In this document: piece after piece, positions 25,485 through 34,923 of the stretch
Position numbering within the stretch: the first letter of the stretch is position 1
Layout: each line of letters opens with the position of its first letter
Source: Paracoccaceae bacterium
GTDB lineage: Bacteria; Pseudomonadota; Alphaproteobacteria; Rhodobacterales; Rhodobacteraceae
Reading direction: 5' to 3'
NCBI GenBank assembly: GCA_028874915.1
Contig: JAPPHA010000102.1
Span: 1 to 34,923, forward strand
DNA length: 34,923 nucleotides
The notes under the pieces: model-generated
The model's database searches: none
Told to the model about the DNA's origin: nothing
The model's input: the letters and a program-made list of their open reading frames with translations, nothing else
Position numbers and translations under genes: made by a program

Positions 25485-28400
25485 GAGCGATCATCGACTG
25501 GTCGGCGAACCGAGCGAGGATGATCCTGTTCTTTGTCGTCCTTTCGCTGGCCGCAGGTGCATTCGCGTATGTCAGCCTGCCCAAGGAAGGGACTCCGGAT
25601 ATCGACATCCCGGTGCTTTACGTTTCTGTTCCGTTTCCGGGGATCTCTGCCACAGATTCCGAGTCGCTACTGGTCAAGCCGCTGGAGACCGAACTCGAGT
25701 CGGTTGCCGGGCTGAAGTCGATGACGGGCACGGCCGCCGAGGGTTATGCCGGCATCCTGCTCGAGTTCGATTTTGACTGGGACAAGGAAGCGACTATTGC
25801 CGACGTCAGGGACAAGACAAACCGGGCGGCAGCCGACTTTCCGGACGGTGCAGACCGCTACGCGATCCACGAGATCAACATCTCGGAGTTCCCGATCATC
25901 GTCCTGGCGCTATCGGGCGAGGTTCCCGAACGCACACTGACGGCTGTCGCGAAGGAACTCGAAACCGAAATCGAGAGTCTGCCGTCGGTCCTGAGCACCA
26001 GCGTCGTCGGCTATCGCGAAGAGATCATCGAAGTTCTGATCGACCCGCTGAAGCTCGAGGCCTACGACCAGACTGCCACGGAACTGGCCCAGGCGCTGAC
26101 GTTGAACAACCAACTGATCGCAGCCGGCGAGATCGAGACTCCGGAAGGGGCCTTCGGCGTCACAATTCCGTCTGCCTTCAATGATTCATCCGATATCACC
26201 AACCTTCCGATCGTGACCAGCGGGGACGGAGTCATCACTGTCGGCGATCTTGCCGAGGTCCGGCTGACCTTTGAGGACCGGTCCGGAACCGCCCGATTCA
26301 ATGGAGAGCCGGCGGTTGTACTGCAGGTTTCGAAAAAAAAGGGCTTCAATCACCTTGAGACAGTCAGTGCAATCCGTGAACGGGTAGCCGACGTAACGGC
26401 CATCTGGCCTCGGGAACTGCGTGAGAGCGTGTCCGTCGACTTTGGCCTCGACCAGACTCAAGTCGTCGCATCGATGATACGTCAACTCGAGAGTTCGGTG
26501 CTGACGGCAATACTCATGGTGATGATCGTCGTGGTCGCGACCCTGGGGATGCGTTCGGCGCTTTTGGTCGGATTCGCCATCCCGACATCCTTTCTGCTCT
26601 GTTTTGCGGTCATGGGGGTGGTGGGAATCACGATTTCCAACATCGTCATGTTCGGACTGATTCTTGCAGTCGGCATGCTCGTGGACGGCGCCATCGTGGT
26701 TGTCGAGTATGCCGACAAGGAAATCTCCAGGGGAACCGGCCCGATGCGCGCCTATGCCAGCGCCGCCAAACGAATGGCCTGGCCGATCGTTTCCTCCACG
26801 ACCACCACACTCTGCGCTTTTCTGCCCATGCTGTTTTGGCCAGGTGTCCCGGGTCAGTTCATGGGCAACCTGCCAAAGACGCTTATTTTCGTCCTGGCCG
26901 CTTCCCTCCTCGTTGCCCTTGTCTATCTGCCGGTGGTTGGCGGCGTCTCCGCACGACTTTCACGGCTTCAGAACCTGGCGGCGGAATCACTTCGCCGAAA
27001 GGTACACTGGGGCTTCCGGCTTCTCGGCCTCGCGATGTCACTTGCGATCCTTTTCGTCGGCGCCCTGCTCCTCGTTCAGGGCTCACTGCCAGCAATCGCC
27101 ATCCTGATGCTGGGGGCCTTCTCGCTGGTCCTCACCGGTGCGTCGCTGTCGCGCCGCAGCCGGACCCCGGACCTTCGCAGGGCCTACCGAAGAACCCTCT
27201 TTGGTCGAGTCATCAATTTCATTGTCGGGAACCCCGTCATGCCGGTGGTCGTGATCCTCGCGACCGCCGGAGTCATCGCCTCGGTCGTCGGTTACTACAT
27301 GGCGAACAACCACGGCGTCGAATACTTCGCCACGACAGAACCCGAGAACGGCATCGTCCATGTCCGGGCACGTGGGAACCTGTCCCTCGCGGAAAAGGAT
27401 GTGCTGGTTCAGTCGGTGGAGGATCGCATCCAGACGATCGACGGGGTGGCTTCGGTCTTCGCTTTTGCAGGTTCCGGTGCGCTCAACCAGAGCCTTCAGG
27501 GCACGGGGCCGCTCGACAGCATCGGGCAGATCCAGTTCGAACTTGATCCCTGGGAAAAACGCGGCGCCGGAACGGGATTCGGAATCTTTGAGACCATCGG
27601 CCAATCCATCTCGGGAATCCCGGGCGTATACACAGACCTGACCGTTCAGGAACGCGGTCCCGGTTCCGGAAAACCGGTCAATCTGCGACTTTCCGGAGAC
27701 AACTGGGATGATCTGGCCAGTGCAGCAGAGACTGTCAGTCGGAAATTTGCCGAAACCGAAGGACTGATCGCAATCGAGGATACCCGCCCACTTCCCGGAA
27801 TCGACTGGTTGATCAATGTGGATGTCGAGCGAGCCAGTCGGTTCGGCGCCGATGTGGCGACCGTCGGCTCAATGGTCCAGATGGTCACGCGCGGACTCAA
27901 GATCGGCACCATGCGCGTCGCAGGTTTCCAGGACGAAATCGACATCCTCGCCCGCGTCCCCGAGAAGGACCGGCTGTTGTCCACCCTCGACACGCTGAGG
28001 GTCCGGACACGAGACGGGCTGATTCCCTTGTCGAATTTCGTCACACGGGAGCCCGTGAGGAAACTCGGGACAATCAGCCGTTACAACCGGTCCCGTTATT
28101 TCGAGGTCAAGGCTGATGTTTCCGCGGGCACCAATGCCAACGCAACGATCGGCCAACTCACGGAGTGGCTCACGGCAGAAGCCGGACTTCCAGCCGGGAT
28201 CAGTTGGGCCTGGAAGGGAGAACAGGAGGAACAGGCAGAGAGTCAGGCCTTTCTGGGCAAAGCCTTCATGGGCGCGCTGGGCCTGATGTTCGTCATTCTC
28301 CTTGCGCAGTTCAACAGCCTTTACAATTCCATCCTGGTCCTCGTCGCCGTGGTCCTGTCGACGACCGGTGTCCTGCTCGGAATGCTGATTATGGAACAGC

Positions 28401-29017
28401 CGTTTTCGGTGATCATGACAGGGATCGGCATCGTCGCGTTGGCTGGAATTGTCGTCAATAACAACATTGTGCTGATCGACACCTATAGCGAATACTCAAG
28501 ACGTATGCCGATCCCGCAGGCCATTGTCCGGACTGCGGAGGCGCGGCTGCGCCCGGTTGTCCTGACCACAACGACCACGATGGCTGGCATGACCCCACTT
28601 ATGCTCGGGCTGTCAATCGACTTCGCCAATGGCGGATACACGATCAATGCCCCGGCCGCCGCATGGTGGAAACAGCTCGCCACGGCGATCGTATTTGGCC
28701 TCGGGACCGCAACCCTCCTGACACTTTTGCTGACACCATCCCTGCTTGCGCTTCGTTACTGGGTCGCGCAGGCTAGGGTTCGGCTGAGCCGGCGAGCCCG
28801 GGCTCTCGTGACAGGCCATGATGGCCGGGCGGCACGTGACATCTATCTCGACCGCAAGGCCCGGCAACAAACCGAACCTCAGGAACTGCTCTGGGTTGAT
28901 CCAATTTGGGAGACGGAAGTCGACGGCAGTCCGGACCCGGACGATCACGCCGACGATGACAGGCACGACGATGAAGTGCGCCGAAAGAGGAAGGCGCTGA
29001 TCCGGCGAGTCGTCTGA
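25481..29017 (+). CDS. RND superfamily efflux pump permease, enlarged
   Basis: Inner-membrane pump of the AcrB/MexB-like RND superfamily driven by ion gradients. At 1178 residues it is over 100 longer than AcrB (1049). The central cytoplasmic loop holds two additional hydrophobic segments (about 511-533 and 535-556) before TM7 at about 587-607. In TM4 the motif is LVDGAIVVVEY (Asp402, Gly403), so only the first of AcrB's two acidic relay residues is kept; in TM10 the segment IVVNNNIVLID has Asn where AcrB has Lys940. The last ~80 residues form a charged tail ending in an Asp/His-rich stretch and then RRKRKALIRR. Multidrug or lipid substrates are both possible. Confidence 0.92.
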   Translation: MRAIIDWSANRARMILFFVVLSLAAGAFAYVSLPKEGTPDIDIPVLYVSVPFPGISATDSESLLVKPLETELESVAGLKSMTGTAAEGYAGILLEFDFDWDKEATIADVRDKTNRAAADFPDGADRYAIHEINISEFPIIVLALSGEVPERTLTAVAKELETEIESLPSVLSTSVVGYREEIIEVLIDPLKLEAYDQTATELAQALTLNNQLIAAGEIETPEGAFGVTIPSAFNDSSDITNLPIVTSGDGVITVGDLAEVRLTFEDRSGTARFNGEPAVVLQVSKKKGFNHLETVSAIRERVADVTAIWPRELRESVSVDFGLDQTQVVASMIRQLESSVLTAILMVMIVVVATLGMRSALLVGFAIPTSFLLCFAVMGVVGITISNIVMFGLILAVGMLVDGAIVVVEYADKEISRGTGPMRAYASAAKRMAWPIVSSTTTTLCAFLPMLFWPGVPGQFMGNLPKTLIFVLAASLLVALVYLPVVGGVSARLSRLQNLAAESLRRKVHWGFRLLGLAMSLAILFVGALLLVQGSLPAIAILMLGAFSLVLTGASLSRRSRTPDLRRAYRRTLFGRVINFIVGNPVMPVVVILATAGVIASVVGYYMANNHGVEYFATTEPENGIVHVRARGNLSLAEKDVLVQSVEDRIQTIDGVASVFAFAGSGALNQSLQGTGPLDSIGQIQFELDPWEKRGAGTGFGIFETIGQSISGIPGVYTDLTVQERGPGSGKPVNLRLSGDNWDDLASAAETVSRKFAETEGLIAIEDTRPLPGIDWLINVDVERASRFGADVATVGSMVQMVTRGLKIGTMRVAGFQDEIDILARVPEKDRLLSTLDTLRVRTRDGLIPLSNFVTREPVRKLGTISRYNRSRYFEVKADVSAGTNANATIGQLTEWLTAEAGLPAGISWAWKGEQEEQAESQAFLGKAFMGALGLMFVILLAQFNSLYNSILVLVAVVLSTTGVLLGMLIMEQPFSVIMTGIGIVALAGIVVNNNIVLIDTYSEYSRRMPIPQAIVRTAEARLRPVVLTTTTTMAGMTPLMLGLSIDFANGGYTINAPAAAWWKQLATAIVFGLGTATLLTLLLTPSLLALRYWVAQARVRLSRRARALVTGHDGRAARDIYLDRKARQQTEPQELLWVDPIWETEVDGSPDPDDHADDDRHDDEVRRKRKALIRRVV

Positions 29018-29124
29018 CGAATCGTTGTGCGATACGCTCGGTGTCAACTCAAGGGCTGGACAGGTGGAGTCGATCCAGAATCGTCCGTAGTTTCAGCCCG
29101 CGTCATGTCCAGCACCGGCGCCCG

Positions 29125-31053
29125 TCATACGGCAGGAGTTGGTTGACTGGCCTCCTGGGACCGGACCGATACGCCGCCCTGCCAACTCTTCTGCCGGTCT
29201 CCCTCGTCGTCGTCGTTTTGATCCTGCTGACGATCCTCCTCGTTCTCCGCAAGTTGGTGCTGCCACATCTCGGCATATCGGCCGCCGAGCGCGAGAAGTT
29301 CGTCATGCTGGCCCGATTCGATGACTCGTCCCCCTTCGAGAACCAGAATTCGGTCGGAATCGACAACCGTCGACAGCCTGTGGGCGATCATGATCACCGA
29401 CCGGCCCCGAGACATCTCGTTCAGACTTTCCTTGATTTCTTTCTCCGTTTCCGTGTCGAGAGCGGAAGTCGCTTCGTCGAGCAGGAGAATTGGTGGGTCC
29501 TTGAGGATCGTCCGGGCGATTCCGACGCGTTGTTTCTCGCCACCGGAGAGCTTCAGGCCGCGTTCGCCAACCGCCGTCTTGTAGCCATCCGGCAGACTCC
29601 TGATAAAGTCATGGATCTTTGCCGCCTTCGCGGCAGCCTCGATCCGTTCCCGGGACACGAGGTGATGACCATAGGCGACGTTGTATCCGATGGTTTCATT
29701 GAACAGGACTGTGTCCTGTGGGACGATTCCGATGGCATCGTGGAGGCTCCTCTGGGTCACGTCCCTGACGTCCTGACCGTCAATCCTGATGCTGCCGTCC
29801 TCGACATCGTAGAATCGGAACAACAGCCGTCCGATTGTCGACTTGCCCGACCCGGACGGGCCAACGACAGCAATGGTCTTCCCGGGGGGAACCCGAAGAC
29901 TGAGATCTCTAAGCACCGGACGTCGCGGGTCATATCCAAAGGTCACGTGATCAAACACGATGTCTCCGGACACGACCTCAAGCCGCCGTGCACCCGGTTT
30001 GTCGGTAACTTCCGGATTCTGTTCAAGCAGGTCGAACATTTCGCCCATGTCGATCAGCGCCTGGCGTATTTCCCGGTAGACAGTGCCCAGGAAATTGAGC
30101 GGCATTGTAATCTGCAACATGTAGGCGTTGACCAACACGAAGTCGCCTACGGTCAACTGACCCGCCTGGACCCCGAGCGCCGCCATGACCATGACTGCTA
30201 TCAGGCCAGCTGAAATCAGCAAGGATTGGCCGATATTGAGAAACGCCAGCGAGTAGCTGGTCTGCAAGGCGGCCTCTTCATAGGCACGCATCGACTGATT
30301 GTATCGTCCCGCTTCCCGCCGCTCGGCACCGAAATACTTCACCGTTTCAAAGTTCAGAAGGCTGTCAATCGCCTTCTGGCTGGCCTCCGTGTCCTGTTCG
30401 TTCATCTTGCGCCGGATCTCGACCCGCCATTCCGTAACCCTGAAGGTGAACCAGACATAAAGACCAATGGTCACCACGATCACTCCGAGGTAGCGGGCAT
30501 CAAAGACGGCGAAGAGGATGACGGCGATAAAGAGAAGTTCCAGAATCAGCGGACCGATCGAAAACAACAGGAACCGAAGAAGGAAGTCGACGCCCTTGAC
30601 CCCGCGGTCGATAATGCGTGAAAGCCCGCCAGTCTTGCGCGTGATGTGGTAACGCAATGACAGGGCGTGCAAGTGCTGAAATGTCTTGAAGGCAATGGCC
30701 CGGAGCGCCCTTTGACCTACGCGGGCGAATATGACATCCCTGAGTTCGTTGAAACACACGAGCATGAACCGCATGAAGGCATAGGCACAAGTCAGGCCGA
30801 CGGCGCCAAGCGCCAGCAGGAAAGTCGGCGACGCCGCCTCCGGATCCGGTGCCAGTGCGTCCACGGCTCCCTTGAAAAAGAACGGTGCCGTGACACCAAA
30901 CACCTTGGCCATGAACAGAGCCGCAAGGGCCAAAACGACCCTGAGCCTGAAGGCCGGCTGGTTCTTCGGCCAGAGATAAGGTGCGACCCGGCGAATCACC
31001 AACCAGCCGGTACGCCGGTTGATCTGTCCTTTGGTCATGATTGTGTGCCGCAT
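29125..31053 (-). CDS. Atm1/HMT1-type ABC exporter (fused membrane and ATPase domains)
   Basis: Half-size ABC exporter expected to form a homodimer. The membrane domain (about residues 35-320) contains NFETVKYFG, a hallmark of the Atm1/ABCB7/HMT1 group, which exports glutathione-linked sulfur or metal compounds. The ATPase domain has Walker A GPSGSGKST, signature LSGGEKQRVGIART, Walker B ILLLDEATSALD and switch His in MIAHRLST. At 642 residues it has normal length plus a ~40-residue acidic and Gln-rich tail (from EENEEDRQQ-like sequence onward). A second ATG at residue 6 (31038) is an alternative start. It converges with the RND pump gene with 107 bp between. Confidence 0.92.
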   Translation of the reverse strand: MRHTIMTKGQINRRTGWLVIRRVAPYLWPKNQPAFRLRVVLALAALFMAKVFGVTAPFFFKGAVDALAPDPEAASPTFLLALGAVGLTCAYAFMRFMLVCFNELRDVIFARVGQRALRAIAFKTFQHLHALSLRYHITRKTGGLSRIIDRGVKGVDFLLRFLLFSIGPLILELLFIAVILFAVFDARYLGVIVVTIGLYVWFTFRVTEWRVEIRRKMNEQDTEASQKAIDSLLNFETVKYFGAERREAGRYNQSMRAYEEAALQTSYSLAFLNIGQSLLISAGLIAVMVMAALGVQAGQLTVGDFVLVNAYMLQITMPLNFLGTVYREIRQALIDMGEMFDLLEQNPEVTDKPGARRLEVVSGDIVFDHVTFGYDPRRPVLRDLSLRVPPGKTIAVVGPSGSGKSTIGRLLFRFYDVEDGSIRIDGQDVRDVTQRSLHDAIGIVPQDTVLFNETIGYNVAYGHHLVSRERIEAAAKAAKIHDFIRSLPDGYKTAVGERGLKLSGGEKQRVGIARTILKDPPILLLDEATSALDTETEKEIKESLNEMSRGRSVIMIAHRLSTVVDSDRILVLEGGRVIESGQHDELLALGGRYAEMWQHQLAENEEDRQQDQNDDDEGDRQKSWQGGVSVRSQEASQPTPAV

Positions 31054-31129
31054 CGGCGATTTCGCTCTCGGCGCGGTCAGGTCATCGATCTGGCGATCGG
31101 TTCCGCGTCAACGCGGTTCGTGCCTGAAG

Positions 31130-34100
31130 TCATTCCGGGTCTGGAACATCGAAGATCTGGCCCGGATAGATCAAGTCCGGATCCTTGATCTGGTCAAGGT
31201 TTGCCTCATAGATCCTGACGTATTGGATGCCAGCACCATAGGCGCGTCTGGCGATGGCCCAGAGCGTATGTCCGGGTTGGATGATGACCCGGGTCAACCG
31301 GGTCTTGGCCAAAGGCTGGGCGGAACGGAGTTCTTCCAAGATCTCTTCCGACGGAATTTCCCGCTTGAACGGACTCTCGACCCGAGCCCTGACCTGCCCA
31401 GTCTCGTCAACCTCATCGAAACGCAGAAGGTGGACGCCCTCTAGGATGCCAGCAAGCTTGACCTGCCAGACCCCGCTATCCTCCACACTGGCCGAACCTG
31501 ACAGTCGATTGTCGACATAGACGCGGATTTGGCTGTCGACCTGGCCCCGACCGGTGGCAACCACATCACCCGTCGTGTCATAAGACACCGTATCGAGCGA
31601 CAAGTCGATCGGCGGGTCCAAGATTCCGAGGTCCGGTTCCGAAACGCTTACCGTCAAGTCAAAATCTTCCGTACCGACGAGTCGGTTCGGGTCGGCACCG
31701 GCGATCGAAGCAACCATCGTCGTCGGCAGGTCCTCGCGGCCATTGGCAGACTCCGGCTCCGCTGTTTGGGCCAGTTGGGCCATTTCTATCGATTCAACAG
31801 GTTCGACGTCGTCAGCAGTCGTCGCCAACGGATCCGGCTGGTCGGGTGTTTGGATCTCGACCGGCCCTTCCGGTGCGCCGTTCGAACCGGACTCTTCGGT
31901 CGAACCGGCAGCATCCTGAATGACCTGTGCGCCGTCTTCACCGGCGATGACCACCTTCGGAACCAAGCCGCCAGTAACCGGCATGGCCAGCACAACTTCG
32001 GATGATGCCAGGCTCTCTCCGTCAACAGTGGTTTCAAGGAGGCTGAGTGGCTGCGGAACGTCACTCTGTGGCAGAGTCGAGAAAAGGACGAAAGGACCAG
32101 GTTGCAGAACTGGTGTCGAGGCGATTTCCTCTTCGCCCGCGAACAGACTCACGACCGTATACGGCCGGGCTTGGCCTGCAACGATTACACTGCCGTCCGG
32201 CTCGACGCGAACCAAGTCAAACCGGGGACCACCATAGGGAGGTGCAATGGTTCCTTCTCCCTCTGGAGCGGCAAGGCTCGGAACCACCGCGGCAATTTCG
32301 AACGACCGTTCTTCTACCGCGCCGTCAACAGGCCCGGACTCATCGGCAACAGCGATTTCCGGGATCGAGGTATTGAGAATGACATCGGATTCATCGGAAT
32401 CGACGTCTGCCGTCGGAGTTACTTCGGCGATCCCTACCTCCCGGTCTCCAACGGAGTCCCCGGCCGCTTCACCTGCCACGGTCGTGACCGCAGAACCGGC
32501 CTCTTCCGCGATCACGGCTGGCTGACCGGCCGGTTCTTCGCCTGATGCCGCCACCGACGCCGTCTCCACGTTCGCAGCAATGTCGCTCTCGACTTTGCCT
32601 GGCGCATCATGTCTGCCCGCCGCGGCAGGCGTTTCCGCCATAGATCCTGACGGAATCGACGTCGACGATTCACCACCTTCGATCGTTGATGGGCAGCCCG
32701 AAACGGGTTCGCGTTCCGCCCCTATTTCACAGTCCAAGGTGGATTCCGCACCTTCATCCGACGACGAAACGAGGGGAACGCCCGGGTCAGGTATTTGAGT
32801 TTGCGTGACCAAGGTAGTCGACGGCTTTCCTGTCTCAACCCCCTGCCCGGACGCTGCAAGTTCAGTAGCCTCCGTTACGTCCGTGCCCGACTGAGTTTGT
32901 TCACCGACTGTTGATTCTGCCTGGACTACCAGCTCGTTCGGTACCGGTTCGACTGGTGTCTCAGGCACAGCCGCCGCGATCTGCAGCGCCGGCTCCGTTT
33001 CCGGGTCGGGTAAGCTTTCGTGAGAACCTCCGGGGGCCGATTCTTCATCTAACTGAACTTCCACGACAGCAGGCCCGGAAACGGACTCCGACGTGGATTC
33101 CGTTTCGGCGGCGGAAACCAGTTTCATGTCCGTCGCGTCCCCGACGCGGTCTCGGGGGGTGTCGGCCAAATCCGATTCCGGTTCGACGATACCTTCCTGA
33201 GCAAGCCCGGGTGAGGCGGTCGCAACGGTCAGGGGTTCAGCGGTCGTTTCGGACTCGGGCTCGGGCTCGACCGCCGCAACCGGACGCGGGACGGCGGGCA
33301 CTTCCGCTTCGGGCGCGGCTTCAACCGCCGCAACCGGACGAGCGTCAACGGACACTTCGGATTCAGGCTCGGGCTCGACTGCCGCAACCGGACGCGGGTC
33401 AGCGGGCATTTCGGCTTCGGGCTCGGGTTCGACCGCCGCAATCGGACGAGCGTCAACGGACACTTCGGCTTCGGGCCCCGGCTCGACCGCCGCAACCGGA
33501 CGCGGGTCAGCGGGCACTTCGGCTTCGGGCGCGGGCTCGACCGCCGCAACCGGACGCGGGTCAGCGGGCATTTCGGCTTCGGGCTCGGGTTCGACCGCCG
33601 CAATCGGACGAGCGTCAACGGACACTTCGGCTTCGGGCCCCGGCTCGACCGCCGCAACCGGACGCGGGTCAGCGGGCACTTCGGCTTCGGGCGCGGGTTC
33701 GACAGCCACAACCGGACGCGGGTCAGCGGGCACTTCGGCTTCGGGCGCGGGCTCGACCGCCGCTACCGGACGCGGGTCAACGGGCACTTCCGCTTCGGGC
33801 GCGGGTTCGACCGCCACAACCGGACGCGGATCAGCGGGCATTTCGGCTTCGGGCGCGGGCTCGACTGCCGCTACCGGACGCGGGTCAGCGGGCACTTCCG
33901 CTTCGGGCGCGGGCTCGACCGCCGCTACCGGACGCGGGTCAACGGGCACTTCCGCTTCGGGCTCCGGCTCGACCGCCGCAACCGGACGCGGGTCAACGGG
34001 CACTTCCACTTCGGGCTCCGGCTCGACCGCCGCAACCGGACGCGGGTCAGCGGGCATTTCGGCTTCGGGCGCGGGCTCGACCGCCGCAACCGGACGCGGG

Positions 34101-34570
34101 TCAGCGGGCACTTCCGCTTCGGGCGCGGGCTCGACCGCCGCTACCGGACGTGGGTCAGCGGGCACTTCGGGTTCGGGTTCGGATTCGACCGCCGCAACCG
34201 GACGTGGGTCAACGGGCACTTCGGCTTCGGTGGCAGACTCGACGTCGACTGTCGCTTCCGACTCTACATCCGGCAGTTTGATTTCGGCAGCATCCGGCAC
34301 GGCGGATACGTCCGGTTCGGATACGGTTTCCGGAATGACAGGTAGCACGACTTCCGGTTGAGGGGCGGCTTCTGGCTCCGCCTGAACTTCCGGTTCGGTA
34401 CCGACAACCGTGTCGGCGACTTCGGACTCCGGCGGTTCCGGTTCACCGAGGAACGAACGCCGATCTTCGGGCAAAAGGATCAGTACGATGAGAACGAGAA
34501 TGACAATTCCGAGAACGGCCGCCAGAAAGAGCGGTCTCGGCACAGCTCCTCGGCCTGACGATTCCGACAT
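31130..34570 (-). CDS. Repeat-rich, membrane-anchored LysM-domain envelope protein
   Basis: A 1146-residue protein from the ATG at 34570 (the longer frame from 34663 puts 31 extra residues before it). It has a short cytoplasmic N-terminus and one membrane segment (about 13-34), then a very acidic Pro/Glu/Val-rich region with 18 tandem 18-residue repeats (117-440). A further low-complexity acidic stretch runs to about 790, followed by Ig-like domains ([18 protein letters not shown]; later [20 protein letters not shown]), and a C-terminal LysM domain (about 1094-1146) with [13 protein letters not shown] and [10 protein letters not shown]. LysM binds peptidoglycan. The likely shape is an inner-membrane anchor reaching through the periplasm to the cell wall. 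Shorter LysM proteins of this architecture are common in Alphaproteobacteria. Confidence 0.88.
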   Translation of the reverse strand: MSESSGRGAVPRPLFLAAVLGIVILVLIVLILLPEDRRSFLGEPEPPESEVADTVVGTEPEVQAEPEAAPQPEVVLPVIPETVSEPDVSAVPDAAEIKLPDVESEATVDVESATEAEVPVDPRPVAAVESEPEPEVPADPRPVAAVEPAPEAEVPADPRPVAAVEPAPEAEMPADPRPVAAVEPEPEVEVPVDPRPVAAVEPEPEAEVPVDPRPVAAVEPAPEAEVPADPRPVAAVEPAPEAEMPADPRPVVAVEPAPEAEVPVDPRPVAAVEPAPEAEVPADPRPVVAVEPAPEAEVPADPRPVAAVEPGPEAEVSVDARPIAAVEPEPEAEMPADPRPVAAVEPAPEAEVPADPRPVAAVEPGPEAEVSVDARPIAAVEPEPEAEMPADPRPVAAVEPEPESEVSVDARPVAAVEAAPEAEVPAVPRPVAAVEPEPESETTAEPLTVATASPGLAQEGIVEPESDLADTPRDRVGDATDMKLVSAAETESTSESVSGPAVVEVQLDEESAPGGSHESLPDPETEPALQIAAAVPETPVEPVPNELVVQAESTVGEQTQSGTDVTEATELAASGQGVETGKPSTTLVTQTQIPDPGVPLVSSSDEGAESTLDCEIGAEREPVSGCPSTIEGGESSTSIPSGSMAETPAAAGRHDAPGKVESDIAANVETASVAASGEEPAGQPAVIAEEAGSAVTTVAGEAAGDSVGDREVGIAEVTPTADVDSDESDVILNTSIPEIAVADESGPVDGAVEERSFEIAAVVPSLAAPEGEGTIAPPYGGPRFDLVRVEPDGSVIVAGQARPYTVVSLFAGEEEIASTPVLQPGPFVLFSTLPQSDVPQPLSLLETTVDGESLASSEVVLAMPVTGGLVPKVVIAGEDGAQVIQDAAGSTEESGSNGAPEGPVEIQTPDQPDPLATTADDVEPVESIEMAQLAQTAEPESANGREDLPTTMVASIAGADPNRLVGTEDFDLTVSVSEPDLGILDPPIDLSLDTVSYDTTGDVVATGRGQVDSQIRVYVDNRLSGSASVEDSGVWQVKLAGILEGVHLLRFDEVDETGQVRARVESPFKREIPSEEILEELRSAQPLAKTRLTRVIIQPGHTLWAIARRAYGAGIQYVRIYEANLDQIKDPDLIYPGQIFDVPDPE
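33251..34222 (-). repeat. Eighteen tandem 54-bp repeats inside the LysM gene
   Basis: Exactly 972 bp, 18 units of 54 bp with no length variation, each coding for 18 residues of the pattern [18 protein letters not shown]. Variable positions are Val/Met at 2, Ala/Val at 5, Pro/Ala at 6 and the 15th-18th residues (APEA, EPEA, GPEA, EPES). A decayed nineteenth unit ([15 protein letters not shown]) follows. The units differ mostly by single bases. Confidence 0.93.
33381..33697. repeat. 162-bp higher-order duplication within the repeat array
   Basis: The 155 bases at 33381-33535 recur identically at 33543-33697, an offset of 162 bp or three 54-bp units. The block includes the distinctive SVDARPI unit twice. 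This marks a recent in-frame expansion by three units. Confidence 0.85.
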
Positions 34571-34662
34571 CAAACTCTCGCCTCGCGGTGTCTCGTGTAT
34601 GCCTCTGCGGCGTGTTAGACCAAATACGTCACAAGAGACAGACCGTAGACGTAGATTTGACA

Positions 34663-34881
34663 ATGAAGACTTCGGATTACAGGGCGTCGATCTGCGTATT
34701 TTGCGGATCCCGGCCTGGCGATGACCCCATGTTCATCCGGAGCGCGGCTTCCGTCGGCGCCTGGATCGCAACGTCTGGTTTTCGGCTGGTCTACGGGGCC
34801 GGCGACATAGGCATGATGGGCGCGGTCGCAGACGCCGCCAGACAGAGTGGAGGACCAACTCTCGGAGTCCAGAGGTCCTGA
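34663..34881 (+). pseudogene. LOG-family protein, N-terminal part only
   Basis: The first ~68 residues match the LOG family (cytokinin-riboside monophosphate phosphoribohydrolase type, once annotated as lysine decarboxylase): [11 protein letters not shown] at residues 12-22 and LVYGAGDIGMMGAVADAA at about 43-60. Full members have about 190 residues and carry the catalytic PGG-x-GT motif in the middle. Here the frame ends at residue 72, right after LGV, where the family continues with IP and FL. None of the three frames over the remaining 42 bases restores the family sequence. Either the gene is truncated or the sequence is unreliable at the window edge. It diverges from the LysM gene with 92 bp between. 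Confidence 0.6.
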
Positions 34882-34923
34882 CCCCGGGGGCCGAAGCGGC
34901 CAATCATTTTGAAACCCCGGTCT

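Noticed and set aside
32911-34281. A 456-codon open frame on the plus strand across the LysM repeat array, itself highly repetitive and Arg/Pro-rich
   Set aside because: It is the antisense of a repeat whose period is a multiple of three, so a stop-free frame in one unit stays open in all. The minus-strand frame has a start, domains and a LysM end; this one has none.

Overview
The window is chromosomal DNA of a GC-rich alphaproteobacterium. The best evidence is gene order: bamE diverging from DUF177 (yceD)-rpmF-plsX-fabH, then ihfA-merR-tRNA-Pro, is an arrangement typical of Alphaproteobacteria. The neighbouring yfgM-like/bamB/der and alr/mlaEF/radA/cvpA/purF blocks are in keeping with that. 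A free-living or host-associated member of, or near, the Rhodospirillales is a guess from gene content and cannot be settled here.

Layout. (1) 1-2179 is a decay zone holding remains of two membrane-bound di-iron lipid oxygenases: the C-terminal end of a sterol-desaturase/fatty-acid-hydroxylase gene (246-572) and a nearly complete fatty acid desaturase (1100-2179) broken by a TAG and a TGA two codons apart. (2) 2243-8246, minus strand: dCTP deaminase, tRNA-Pro(GGG), a MerR regulator, ihfA, fabH, plsX, rpmF and DUF177; bamE diverges at 8343. (3) 8826-19519, plus strand: dnaB after a long gap, then a tight run alr-mlaE-mlaF-small membrane protein-radA-cvpA-purF-SDR with gaps of 31 nt or less, or overlaps, probably one operon. 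(4) 19914-23550, minus strand: der, bamB and a YfgM-like TPR protein, the same set found beside each other in E. coli. (5) 24270-29017, plus strand: an RND efflux adaptor and an unusually long RND pump. (6) 29125-34570, minus strand: an Atm1/HMT1-type ABC exporter and a very long LysM envelope protein with 18 tandem copies of an 18-residue repeat. (7) 34663-end: the first third of a LOG-family gene, which stops early at the window edge.

Together the genes serve core growth: nucleotide supply (dcd, purF), replication and repair (dnaB, radA, ihfA), fatty acid and phospholipid synthesis (plsX, fabH), ribosome assembly (rpmF, der), peptidoglycan precursor supply (alr), and building and guarding the outer envelope (bamE, bamB, mlaEF, RND and ABC exporters, LysM protein).

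About 82% of the window is intact coding sequence by my coordinates. Several gaps of 390-880 bp sit between housekeeping genes, and two genes are visibly broken, so this genome may be losing genes. I found no CRISPR array, prophage, insertion sequence or defence system. The most unusual items are the repeat-rich LysM protein, the RND pump with two extra central hydrophobic segments and an Asp/His-rich tail, the SDR lacking the usual catalytic Ser and Asn, and the two lipid-oxygenase pseudogenes.
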